Shown: positions 51,505 through 60,114, numbered from the stretch's first letter. The stretch: DNA of 64,000 nucleotides from Rhodocyclaceae bacterium (GCA_020445805.1 JAGRFX010000001.1:1-64000), one strand, 5' to 3'. The notes: generated from the letters alone by a model not told the origin. Numbers and translations: made by a program.

Positions 51505-52160
51505 TGTGCGTCTCCCCGGGGCAGGCTGCGGAAGATGTCGCCGTAGAGGCGGAACATGCGTCCGGCGCAGTGGATGAGCGCAGCCCGATCCTCGGCCTGC
51601 TCGAGTCGATTCACGAGACCTCGGAAGTGCGTCATGTGTTCGAGATCCAGGCTGCCGTGGCTGCTGAGATAGCTGAAGGCCCGTGGTGGCAGGTCCAGGC
51701 TGGGGCTCAGCACCTCCGCAACCTGGGACGCCAGGCTCACGCTGGTGCCCTCCAGCACATAGACCATGCCGAACAGCCCCACCGGATTGCGCCGCTGCAC
51801 CGTGTCGTAGGCGTAGGCGACCATCAGCTCGGTCTCGAAGGCGGGCTCGCTGTCGCGCACCCTGGCGGCGTCGCCGCCGGCCGCCGCGATGTCGTTGAGG
51901 ATCCACTCCTGGTGGCCGATCTCCTCGGCGATGTAGTGGGCCACGGCCTCCCGCAGCCACTCCAGCCGCGACGGCAGGCGCGCGCCGCAGGCCATCAGCA
52001 GCGGCGCCGTGTGCCGCACGTGGTGGTAGGCCTGGGCCAGGAAGGCCAGGTACTGGTGGCGACCGACCCGCCCGGCGAGTGCGTCGGCGATGATCGGTGT
52101 CGCGAGCAGCTGCTCGCGCTCCCTCCGGGTGGCGGTTTCAAGCTCGGCGAAGCAGTCCAT
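51501..52160 (-). CDS. Haem-oxygenase-like (TenA-fold) iron-dependent redox enzyme
   Basis: The ATG at 52160, with AGAGGA upstream, gives 219 residues; it overlaps the ligand-activating enzyme gene by 23 bases. The helical fold and ligand pattern fit haem-oxygenase-like di-iron oxidases such as UndA. Candidates are Glu80 and His83 in IAEEIGH, Glu137 in YVLEGTS, and Glu174 with His178 in DLEHMTH. Such enzymes oxidise or decarboxylate fatty acids or amino-acid-derived substrates. Metal use is inferred from spacing. Confidence 0.8.
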   Translation of the reverse strand: MDCFAELETATRREREQLLATPIIADALAGRVGRHQYLAFLAQAYHHVRHTAPLLMACGARLPSRLEWLREAVAHYIAEEIGHQEWILNDIAAAGGDAARVRDSEPAFETELMVAYAYDTVQRRNPVGLFGMVYVLEGTSVSLASQVAEVLSPSLDLPPRAFSYLSSHGSLDLEHMTHFRGLVNRLEQAEDRAALIHCAGRMFRLYGDIFRSLPRGDAQ

Positions 52161-53658
52161 GGTGGGTCCTCTCGTCATGGCAATAGATGTCTTCAATGGC
52201 ACGGGCATGCGCGGCGGCAATCACGCCGCGACGGGGCCGCCCGTTCCCGGTCAGCTGGTCGTTGGCGGGCGAGAACGGCGCGTCGGCGCGCAGCCAGCGG
52301 CCGATCCGGGCGTAGTCGGGCAGGGCCTCGTTGGTGGCGCGGATGGCCGCATCGATGGCCTGGTCGTCGGCGTTGCCGCAAGGCACGATCACGGCCACGT
52401 TCCAGGGGCGGCCTTCGCCGAAGACGGCCGCCTGGGCAATCGCGGGTTGGGTCAGCAGCTCGCCCTCGATCCACTCGGGCGACACATTGCGGCCGAAGGC
52501 GGTGATGAACAGGTGCTTGCGCCGGCCCAGCAGGCAGAGGCGTCCATTGGCGTCGAGCTGCCCCAGGTCGCCGGTGTCGAGCCAGGTCGCGTGCTCGCCT
52601 GGTTCGCCCAGATAGCCGAGGAAGCCGGCGCCACGCACCTGGACCGCGCCATCGCCGTCGATGCGCAGCTGCACGTGGTCCAGCGGCCGGCCGGCGGTGC
52701 CCGACTGTGCGTCGCCGGGGCGATTGAGCGTGACGACGGAGCCACATTCCGACAGGCCGTAGCCCTCGAAGACGGGTAGGCCCAGGGCATGGGCGCGGTC
52801 GATGACGCGGGCCGGGACCGGCGCGCCGCCGACCGCGACGAAGCGAAGGCCGGCCGGTCGCTCGCAGCCACCGGATAGCGCGGCGACCAGGGCCTGCAGG
52901 AGTTGCGGCACCAGGATCGCCGAGCTGCTTTGGGCCTCGGCCAGCGCACTCAGCATCCGCACCGGATCCACGCTGGAGCTGCCCAGCAGCCCGACCGCCT
53001 CGCCCGGCAGCAGGCGGGTACGGGCGCCCGCCATGAGGGGGACGTAGAGCCCGCCGATGTTCTCGAGGAGCGTCGACAGGGGCAGCACCGCCAAGTGGCG
53101 GTCGCCTGAGTGCGCGCCGCTGGCCGAGGCCAGCGAGGACGCGACGGTGGTCATGGCCTCGCGGCTCAGGCAGACGCCCTTGGGGGCGCCGGTGGTGCCG
53201 GAGGTGAAGGTGACCTTGGCGGTGCCGCGGGGCAGGGCCACGGGTGCCGACCGCAGATGCAGCAGGTGAAGTGCCCCCCGGAACGGTCCCGAATCCGTCA
53301 CCGTGGCGATGCCGGCAAGCGCCCCGGGCCGGTCGGTCAGCAGGCAATCGATGCCGGCCTGCGCCACGACATGGGCCAGCTGTTCGCGCGAGAAGAAGGT
53401 CGGCAGCGGCACCAGCGGCAGCCCGGCGGCCAGACAGGCCAGATCGGCCAGGGCCCAGTCGGGTCCGTTCTCGGCCAGCAGACCGACCACGCGGGGCCCC
53501 TGCGCGCCCAGGCGGGCGGCCAGGGCATCGATTTCGGCGATCAGGGTTGCGTAGCCCAGGGACTCGGCCGAACCCTCGATGGCGACCGCCTCAGGCGCCC
53601 TCCCGGCGTGGCGCCGGAGGCAGGCCAGCAGATCGTGTTGACTGTCAGGCGGGACCAT
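52138..53658 (-). CDS. AMP-binding acyl/aryl ligase
   Basis: The 506-residue adenylating enzyme has FTSGTTGAPKG (P-loop), FEGYGLSECG, WLDTGDLGQLD and LGRRKHLFITAFGRNVSPEWIE. The C-terminal motif reads NDQLTGNGRPRR, where the usual catalytic Lys of xTGKxxR is replaced by Arg or Asn. It should activate a carboxylic acid to the adenylate and perhaps a thioester. No carrier protein gene is seen. It is four bases after the hemolysin-family gene and overlaps the iron enzyme gene. Confidence 0.87.
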   Translation of the reverse strand: MVPPDSQHDLLACLRRHAGRAPEAVAIEGSAESLGYATLIAEIDALAARLGAQGPRVVGLLAENGPDWALADLACLAAGLPLVPLPTFFSREQLAHVVAQAGIDCLLTDRPGALAGIATVTDSGPFRGALHLLHLRSAPVALPRGTAKVTFTSGTTGAPKGVCLSREAMTTVASSLASASGAHSGDRHLAVLPLSTLLENIGGLYVPLMAGARTRLLPGEAVGLLGSSSVDPVRMLSALAEAQSSSAILVPQLLQALVAALSGGCERPAGLRFVAVGGAPVPARVIDRAHALGLPVFEGYGLSECGSVVTLNRPGDAQSGTAGRPLDHVQLRIDGDGAVQVRGAGFLGYLGEPGEHATWLDTGDLGQLDANGRLCLLGRRKHLFITAFGRNVSPEWIEGELLTQPAIAQAAVFGEGRPWNVAVIVPCGNADDQAIDAAIRATNEALPDYARIGRWLRADAPFSPANDQLTGNGRPRRGVIAAAHARAIEDIYCHDERTHHGLLRRA

Positions 53659-53662
53659 CGGC

Positions 53663-54358
53663 TCAGTCCCCGGTCGCCAGACGCGCGCTCATCACCGCGT
53701 GACCTTCCCGGATGTCGCCGAACATCACCCGCGGATCGTGGTGGTAATACGATCCCCAGGCGTCGCGCTCGGCCGGCGCGAGCCGTGCCGGGTCCGCGCT
53801 CGCCAGCTCGACCGGTGACAGGCCGAGCCGCGAAAACGCATTGCGCAGGGCCGTGGTTCCGGTGAAGACCACCCAGCGATGGCCCTCCGCGTGCAACTGG
53901 TCGATGAGCCGCAGGATCAGGCTGCGAAAGGCGCCGGCGCTGCTGCCGGCAAACTGTCCGACCTCGACGATCTCCGAGCGCGGCACCGCGCGACCGATGC
54001 AGGTCCCGATCGCGGCCTCGATGGGCTGGTCCAGGTAGCGCTCAACGAACAGGGCCTGGCGTTTCGCTTCGCGCAGGCCGACCGCACCCAGGGGCCCGCT
54101 GCCGCCGGCGCGGTGCAGGCCCAACAGCCGGGGCATGTAGCTCGCGATGCGAGCGCCGTAGGCCTCGTGGAAGCGGTCGCGGATCAGTTGCCGGACCGGC
54201 TCGCGGCCGCCGGGCAGGCATTCGCAGAGGACCGCATCGGGCGACGCGAGGCCAGGTCCGGCAAGTGCCTGGCCGAACGGGGGGAATGCCAGGTTCGACG
54301 TGGGTAGGGCCGAAGGGGCGTTGGGGGTGATTCGAAACGGCGTTTGGGCGGCCGACAC
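53663..54358 (-). CDS. Thermostable hemolysin family protein (GNAT-like fold)
   Basis: The GTG at 54358 with GGGAGAA upstream gives 231 residues; the frame is open to 54610 but reads as non-coding there. The family pattern is seen in VRQLIRDRFHEAYGARIASYMPRLLGL, ERYLDQPIEAAIG and IVEVGQFAGSSAGAFRSLI. The name comes from Vibrio proteins, but the fold is N-acyltransferase-like, near the autoinducer-synthase type. In this operon an acyl transfer role is more likely than lysis. It is the first gene of the leftward unit. Confidence 0.8.
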   Translation of the reverse strand: MSAAQTPFRITPNAPSALPTSNLAFPPFGQALAGPGLASPDAVLCECLPGGREPVRQLIRDRFHEAYGARIASYMPRLLGLHRAGGSGPLGAVGLREAKRQALFVERYLDQPIEAAIGTCIGRAVPRSEIVEVGQFAGSSAGAFRSLILRLIDQLHAEGHRWVVFTGTTALRNAFSRLGLSPVELASADPARLAPAERDAWGSYYHHDPRVMFGDIREGHAVMSARLATGD

Positions 54359-54872
54359 GGTGGTTCTCCCGGAAATGGTTGGGCCTGCTGGGCCCGAGGC
54401 ATTTCGCAAGGGAGGTGCCAGGTCCTGCGATGGTCTAAGATTTTTAGATAAGGCTCTGTTTGTAAATAGGATTGTTGCGCTTTTCGGCGTTCGGGAGAGC
54501 CTTGTGAGAGGCTGCAGAATCTTGCAGGACTGCAAGAATTTGCAGTCGGCACTTGCAGTCGTTCGTGCGCTTGATGCGACGTCGGTGCGACGCAGCGCAT
54601 CGCCCGTCACCCCAGGCCGCGCGCTTGAATGGCCGCGCTACGGTGCAAAACGCCAGCAAGTTGATTGCCCCGTTTCAAGTCCGCAGCAATCAAGCCGTTC
54701 CGGATGTCCGGATGCGTATCGCAGACGATCTCCCCACCCGTCCTGCAATCCCACTCAGGTATACCTGCCGGAGGCCGTAAATGTCACACCCTCGCCAGGG
54801 AAATCTGATCTGAGGCGGGTCGAAGACCAGGGCCCGCCAATCGCACACTATCCCGGCCAATTGGGATGAAGA
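54359..54872. other. Divergent region between the hemolysin operon and the pilus island
   Basis: About 510 bases, markedly AT-richer between 54430 and 54560, with no supported gene. It holds the repeat array at 54434-54558 and must carry the promoters for both flanking units. Confidence 0.5.
54434..54558. promoter_or_regulatory. Repeat-rich operator region upstream of the hemolysin-ligase operon
   Basis: TCTAA-GATTT-TTAGA is an inverted repeat at 54434-54448. Farther up, TTGCAG occurs at 54522-54527, 54540-54545 and 54553-54558, with its inverse CTGCAA at 54530-54535. This gives the interlocked palindromes TTGCAG-GA-CTGCAA and CTGCAA-GAAT-TTGCAG; CTGCAG lies at 54512-54517. Clustered sites of one sequence point to cooperative regulator binding. 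No regulator gene is adjacent. Confidence 0.6.
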
Positions 54873-56963
54873 ATGGGCTTCTGCATGAATGAATCACAGG
54901 GCCACTGGCTATTGCGGGCGTGGCAGAAGACGCACCCGGGTGCCGTCGTTCCGCAGGATCTCGAGCTGCCGCTCGATACGGCGCAAGCCTGGCGCCAGCT
55001 CGAGCGCCAGTTGCGGCTGAAATCCGGTGAGCTCGCCCATTCAGTTGCCGAAGCCCACGGTATCGATGTTGCCAATATCCTCGAATTCAAACCGCCGGCG
55101 AGCAATCCTTTGTCACTCCAGGTGTGCCGGCAAGATCGAATCCTGCCGTTCGACCTGAAGGCAGATCCGCCTCTGATCGCCACCAGCGATCCCCGCCTGC
55201 CCCCCGACGAGCGCGATAGATTGAAATTCGCCCTCGGACAGAATTTCAAGCTGGTCATGCTCTCACCCGACGACATTGAAACGGGGCTCACACGCTTGTT
55301 TGCAGAGGAGTCGGGCGCGGGTGGAAATCGATATTCACTGGAGCTTGGCACGCACGAGGCCGGCGAGAACCAGAACGTCCAGATCGCAAAGGCCATCCTG
55401 CGTGAAGCGATCGATGCGCGTGCATCAGACGTTCACATCCACCCATTTGTCGGCGGATACGCGGTGCGCTTTCGCGTCGATGGCGTGTTGCGGCGTATTG
55501 CCACCATACCCGCCTCCACCGGGGTCAATCTGGCCCGCTACTTTGGCGCGCATGCGGGTCTGGAGCCCAATCCCCTGATCGCCCAGGACGGCCGACTCCA
55601 ACTGAATTATGGTGAGCGGAATGTCGATGTGCGGCTGTCAATCCTGCCGGTATTCGACGGCATACGCATTGTGTGCCGCCTGCTCGAACAGGGAAGATCC
55701 TTCTCGCTATCCAATTCCGGCTTTTCCACCAGCGACTATCGTGCCCTGAAGCGGCTGGTTTCCTTCGGCACGGGCATCGTGATGCTCACGGGGCCGACGG
55801 GATCTGGAAAAACGTCAACGCTCTATGCGCTGCTTTCGGAACTCAACGATGTAGGCGTCAACATCATGACCCTGGAAAACCCGGTGGAATACGTTCTGCC
55901 CGGCATTTCTCAGGTGCAGGTCAATGACGCGCAGGGCCTGTCATTTGGGGATACCCTTCGCGCGATCCTGCGTCAGGACCCCGACGTGGTATTGGTCGGC
56001 GAAATCCGCGATGAAGAAACCGCCCGCATCGCCGCCCAGGCGGCGCTCACGGGACATATGGTTCTATCGACACTGCACACCAACGATGCCATGGCCGCCA
56101 TTCCCCGACTGCTGGGTCTGGGTCTCGACGCCGCAACCATCGCAGACGCCGTGGTCGGTGTGGTCTCCCAACGTCTGGCTCGCAAGCTCTGTTCGGACTG
56201 CAGCACCGAGACGGCCGCTCCGTTGAGTGCTGCTGAAGCCGAATATCAGCGGCTGGCCGGTGAATTGCCAGCGCGCCGTGCGACGGGCTGCGAAGCATGC
56301 AGTTTCACGGGCTACAGGGGACGTCTGCCATTGGCAGAGATCCTGGAGGTGTCCGTTACTATGCGTACGGCATTGCTGGATGGTGTTTGCAGCGTAGAGG
56401 CGCTCAGGGAGGCCAACAAGGGTCACCAGACCAGCATGACCGAGAGTGCCAAGCGCTGGCTGGTGTCTGGCAGCACGACGCTGGAGGAGGTATCACGGGT
56501 ACTCGGGCTGCATTTCTGGAACGAACTGGCCAAACTGCGCGGAGCTTCCCTTCAAATCGGTGCCGACGACCTGATGGCGAAATCGCACCGCCGGGAAGCC
56601 AGATCCAGCCTGTTGATCGTCACGCCGGACGAACGACTGGCGCAGGCCCTCGGGCAGGAAATCGAGATGCCGATCTTGTCTGCTCTCGATTCGACCGGTG
56701 CATGCGAGCAGCTCCGCCATGAAAATTCCATAGTGGCTGTGGTGATCGATGGACGGCATGTGAGTGAAACGTTCGAAGTCTGGCTCCGTGAGCTGAGATC
56801 CAGGCTGGCATGGTCGGGCTTGCCTGTGCTTTTTCTGGTCGATGAGGCGCAGCGTGAATTGCGCACCCTCATCGACGCTTTCGATGCGCATGCGGTTTGT
56901 ACCGAGGCAGGTCGGAATCCGCTCGCAGGCATCAACGATGGGCTTCGACGGATTCTTACCTGA
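54873..56963 (+). CDS. Type IV pilus/type II secretion assembly ATPase with receiver-like C-terminal extension
   Basis: The 696-residue protein is GspE/PilB-like. Walker A GPTGSGKTSTLY is at 307, the Walker B region DPDVVLVGEIRDEETA is near 370, and the His box is LSTLHTND. A four-Cys zinc site is at C440/C443 and C473/C476. After about residue 565 an extra segment (SLLIVTPDERLAQALGQEI, VVIDGRHVSETFE, LPVLFLVDEA) looks like a receiver domain without the full acidic pocket. ATG at 54873 or 54885. It should power pilin polymerisation. No PilC-like platform or PilD peptidase is in the window. Confidence 0.85.
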   Translation: MGFCMNESQGHWLLRAWQKTHPGAVVPQDLELPLDTAQAWRQLERQLRLKSGELAHSVAEAHGIDVANILEFKPPASNPLSLQVCRQDRILPFDLKADPPLIATSDPRLPPDERDRLKFALGQNFKLVMLSPDDIETGLTRLFAEESGAGGNRYSLELGTHEAGENQNVQIAKAILREAIDARASDVHIHPFVGGYAVRFRVDGVLRRIATIPASTGVNLARYFGAHAGLEPNPLIAQDGRLQLNYGERNVDVRLSILPVFDGIRIVCRLLEQGRSFSLSNSGFSTSDYRALKRLVSFGTGIVMLTGPTGSGKTSTLYALLSELNDVGVNIMTLENPVEYVLPGISQVQVNDAQGLSFGDTLRAILRQDPDVVLVGEIRDEETARIAAQAALTGHMVLSTLHTNDAMAAIPRLLGLGLDAATIADAVVGVVSQRLARKLCSDCSTETAAPLSAAEAEYQRLAGELPARRATGCEACSFTGYRGRLPLAEILEVSVTMRTALLDGVCSVEALREANKGHQTSMTESAKRWLVSGSTTLEEVSRVLGLHFWNELAKLRGASLQIGADDLMAKSHRREARSSLLIVTPDERLAQALGQEIEMPILSALDSTGACEQLRHENSIVAVVIDGRHVSETFEVWLRELRSRLAWSGLPVLFLVDEAQRELRTLIDAFDAHAVCTEAGRNPLAGINDGLRRILT

Positions 56964-56975
56964 CGCAAGATCACA

Positions 56976-57881
56976 ATGGACAACGATCCGTCAGGCAACC
57001 GCAAATCAACGAGCCCCTCGCTGGATGCCCTGCTGCGCCAAGGCGAGCGATCCGGCAAGCACCATGGGAAAAGCCCACAAGCTTCCGGCAGAGGCGCCTC
57101 TGCAACAGCCCATGCGAAGTCCGAAGCCGGTGCGCCGAAATCACTGGATGAGCTGATCGGGCAGCCGGTTGGGCCGGCATCCAGGGCTGATTCATTGGGG
57201 AACGCTCGTTCTGGCGCGAGCGAGCGAACGCCGTCTCTGGACGAATTGTTGAGGAATGCCGGTGCACCCGATAGGGGCAGGGTGCGCCAGCGGACCCTGC
57301 AGGCGGAGTCCCACCGTAAGAATCGCCTCTCTTCAAACGCTGATCTGACGACGCTGGCTGCGACGGCACGAACTGGCTCGGGAGGGATTGGCCCAGATCG
57401 TGTCCAGGCCGGACAGTCTTCGCCTCCGCCGAATGCCACGCTCACTGCCGGGCAGAGCGGCGCAGAAGCGCCCGGCCCTGGCTTATTCGGTCGAAGGATC
57501 ACCACCTTCGCTGTGGCGTTGCTCGCTGCCGCAATCGTCTTGGTCCTGGCGTTTCAGCAGTTTCCGTTAAGCGCGAACTCACTTCCTCGGGGCGAGACAC
57601 CGCTCGCCAGAGAATTGATGAAAGTTGTGGCAGCGGTCGAGGCCTATGAGGCTGAACACAAGGCTCTGCCGGCAAGCCTGAGGGAACTCGACGCCTTTCC
57701 AAAGGGCGCTGTCGCGATGGACATCACAGAGTACAAGTTGATTCTGGTTCCACCCAAAGTCGAATTTTTTCTCGAGCCCGACGAAGACAACTACTACGTG
57801 ATCGCGCGCTTTGGCGATGAAGCCTGGCTCTATGGCCCCCACTTCGAAAATCCGTTGAGCAAAGTACCCGCACGAGATTAG
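56976..57881 (+). CDS. Single-pass membrane protein with three SLDELL-type repeats
   Basis: The 301-residue protein has a low-complexity N-terminal half (Ser/Gly/Ala/Arg) carrying three copies of a short motif: PSLDALLRQG (14-23), KSLDELIGQP (55-64) and PSLDELLRNAG (86-96). One helix (about 176-194) follows, then a C-terminal domain (205-301) that starts LARELMKVVAAVEAYEAEHKALPASL, like the region after the pilin helix. The N-terminus should be cytoplasmic. The motif repeats may dock the ATPase. No family is recognised. Confidence 0.75.
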   Translation: MDNDPSGNRKSTSPSLDALLRQGERSGKHHGKSPQASGRGASATAHAKSEAGAPKSLDELIGQPVGPASRADSLGNARSGASERTPSLDELLRNAGAPDRGRVRQRTLQAESHRKNRLSSNADLTTLAATARTGSGGIGPDRVQAGQSSPPPNATLTAGQSGAEAPGPGLFGRRITTFAVALLAAAIVLVLAFQQFPLSANSLPRGETPLARELMKVVAAVEAYEAEHKALPASLRELDAFPKGAVAMDITEYKLILVPPKVEFFLEPDEDNYYVIARFGDEAWLYGPHFENPLSKVPARD

Positions 57882-57894
57882 AGGAAATCACACG

Positions 57895-59583
57895 ATGGCC
57901 AAAAAACATATTCAGAGGACGAATCCGTGTGGATTTTCACTGGTTGAGATTCTGGTTGTCCTGGGCGTTCTGGGAGCGCTGGCGGCCATCGCGGTGCCTG
58001 CCTATCAGGACTACGTAACCCGGGCCGAGGTCGCGGACGGATTCCTCGCTGCAGATCGGTATCGCCTGGACATCGATATTCCCCTGGCGACCAACGCAAT
58101 GGCGGAAGCAGTGGGCAATGACCGGGTGCTCGCGCCTTCCTCGGCAAGTAGTCCGATCGAGGTGAGTTGGCATGCTGCGAAAGACTGGGACAAGGCCAGT
58201 GGCAATCAGCCGATCGGGGCGCTATCCGTCGTCATGAGCTTGCCCGGTAAGGGCAGGGTTACGGCATTTGACCTGGAGCTTCGGGGGAACCGAAATTGGC
58301 ATTGCCAACCCGCGAAAGTGACCAGTCACAACAGTTTTCCCCCGCTCGAGGCGAAATACCTGCCACCTGAATGTCGTGAAGGCGCACTTCCGCTGTTGGC
58401 CGCTTCCCTTCCACCTTCTGCATTGTCATGCCCAGCGGGCACCATTGCTGTCGATGGATTGGCCGGAGGGTCGCTGCGCTGCAAGCCGCTCACTTCCGAT
58501 GCGGACTGCAACCCCGCGTCGCTGGCCAACGGTCTGAAGCTTTACTATCTGCCGGGCGGAGAACCGCAATGCATGAACATGCAGATGGCGCTGCAGAAGG
58601 GCGCTTCGCGCACCAAGCCGGGCAGCGCCCCGGGCACGGGCAGCGAGAGCAAGAGTCCCTTGGCTGAGGTGCCTATTCATCAGCAACCGGTTGACCCAAC
58701 CCCGACCGCGTCCCCTGTGGAAACCGTCAATATCACTGTCCCGTCGGGGGGGGTGCCCGACACGTGTTTGCCGCACCAAGGACATAAAGATGGAAAGTGC
58801 GTCGACGTGTGCAGTCCGGGTCAATCATTGAAACTCAATGTCAAGCACCCCAATCACGATAAATTCGCACAACTCGCTCTGCAGCAGATGGCGCAATCCG
58901 CCGGGCAAGCGCCGGATGATTTCAAGAAGAACCACTCGGTAACCGATCCGATTGTCCCCATTTGCGGTCAGGGGCAGGACCCGAACTCAGGTGCATGCAC
59001 GCTCATCTGTGGCGCAGGCGAATCCTTGAGCCCCGTCACCGGAACATGCGAGCCGCGGCCCAAGCCGACCTCCTGCCATGCGTGCAAGGGGCCGAAATTC
59101 ATCTGTGAGCGCTCCCACTTGCCAGCCGCTTGCCCGTCTCCCGAGCAGCAATGGTGCATCAATGATGTCGAGAACCTGATCGATGGCAGTCGCTATGTGA
59201 GTCGGCGCTGTGCAACGGCGTTCGAAGTGGCGCAGATTTTTGAGCAAACGGGCCTGTTGCCCAACTCGCCGGGCAACCCGACCCCTGCCGCATCCGCGAA
59301 TGGCACGCCCACCTGCAACAATTACGGACTGAAGCTGGTCGATGCTCACTTCAGCTGCCAATTCGTCTGCACGGGCGCCAACTGCAATATCCAGACCGTG
59401 CCGGGGACATCGGTCAACAGAATGGGCCAATCCACGAGTCACTACGGGGATACCTACGAATCCACGTGTGCGCTCAGCACCGGGGGCAAACTCCCGGTAC
59501 CCAAGGGGCAGGATCCTGCGTCCTTCTGCAAGCGGCATGAATGGTTGGCCGGTGGAGCCGAGCCTGTCTATACGTGCCAGTGA
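57895..59583 (+). CDS. Type IV prepilin-like protein with a large cysteine-rich ectodomain
   Basis: The 562-residue protein starts with a prepilin leader and helix: CGFSLVEILVVLGVLGALAA, cleaved after Gly13, Phe14 as +1 and Glu18 as Glu5. A short pilin-like part (to about 170) is followed by a long Pro/Ser/Thr- and Cys-rich region with 27 Cys in all, 26 of them outside the leader, enough for 13 disulfides. Cys pairs such as GACTLICGAGES and TSCHACKG look like small knotted modules. Ordinary pilins are 130-180 residues. It may be a tip adhesin or minor pilin. The gene begins 13 bases after its neighbour. Confidence 0.8.
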   Translation: MAKKHIQRTNPCGFSLVEILVVLGVLGALAAIAVPAYQDYVTRAEVADGFLAADRYRLDIDIPLATNAMAEAVGNDRVLAPSSASSPIEVSWHAAKDWDKASGNQPIGALSVVMSLPGKGRVTAFDLELRGNRNWHCQPAKVTSHNSFPPLEAKYLPPECREGALPLLAASLPPSALSCPAGTIAVDGLAGGSLRCKPLTSDADCNPASLANGLKLYYLPGGEPQCMNMQMALQKGASRTKPGSAPGTGSESKSPLAEVPIHQQPVDPTPTASPVETVNITVPSGGVPDTCLPHQGHKDGKCVDVCSPGQSLKLNVKHPNHDKFAQLALQQMAQSAGQAPDDFKKNHSVTDPIVPICGQGQDPNSGACTLICGAGESLSPVTGTCEPRPKPTSCHACKGPKFICERSHLPAACPSPEQQWCINDVENLIDGSRYVSRRCATAFEVAQIFEQTGLLPNSPGNPTPAASANGTPTCNNYGLKLVDAHFSCQFVCTGANCNIQTVPGTSVNRMGQSTSHYGDTYESTCALSTGGKLPVPKGQDPASFCKRHEWLAGGAEPVYTCQ

Positions 59584-59632
59584 TGCTCGGACGTCGAGGG
59601 GCGATGCACTGACCTGGCCCGGGCCCGGCGCC

Positions 59633-60112
59633 TCAACGGGTACAGGGCACCTCGGCGTCGATCACCAGCAGCACGCTGACCCGGCCGTCGGCGATGCAGC
59701 TGGGCACGTAACCGATGGCGCCCGGGGTCGACGCCACGAGGCGGATCACGGCCTCCGGCGAACCCGCCACGTAGGGTGGCAGTTCGCCATGGAAATAGCG
59801 CTCGCGCCAGTACTCGTCGAGCTCGTCCGGGCTGCGGCCGAGAATGGCCACCGAGAAGGCGCGTCGCACCGCATCCGCAGCCGGCAGATTGACCGGGGTC
59901 ACCCGTAATCCGTCGGGCCAGAAGCGCTTCTTGTGACGGTAGATCAGCGCCAGCTCCCGGTGGTCCACGGCTGCCTCCGGCGAGTCCCTGGCCACCACCA
60001 CGGCGATCCCGGAAGGGCCGGCAGCGGCGGGCGCCAGGGGCAGCGCGGCCAGCAGGGCCAGCAGGGCCAGGCGGGCGGAACGCGTCTTGAGGCCGGTCGT
60101 GCGCATTCCCAC
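59633..60112 (-). CDS. Small PstS-like periplasmic binding protein
   Basis: The 159-residue product has a signal peptide ([17 protein letters not shown]) and a short PBP-like fold: IAVVVARDSPEAAVDHRELALIYRHKKRFWPDG, and AVIRLVASTPGAIGYVPSCIADGRV, similar to part of phosphate-binding PstS. The start is GTG at 60112 or ATG at 60106; both overlap or abut the barrel gene stop, so coupling is likely. Such half-size proteins occur beside porins and two-component systems in betaproteobacteria. The ligand is unknown. Confidence 0.7.
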   Translation of the reverse strand: MGMRTTGLKTRSARLALLALLAALPLAPAAAGPSGIAVVVARDSPEAAVDHRELALIYRHKKRFWPDGLRVTPVNLPAADAVRRAFSVAILGRSPDELDEYWRERYFHGELPPYVAGSPEAVIRLVASTPGAIGYVPSCIADGRVSVLLVIDAEVPCTR

Positions 60113-60114
60113 CG

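Noticed and set aside
53663..54610. Longer start for the hemolysin-family protein at 54610
   Set aside because: The extra 84 codons cover the AT-rich repeat region and do not look like protein; GTG at 54358 has a good ribosome site.
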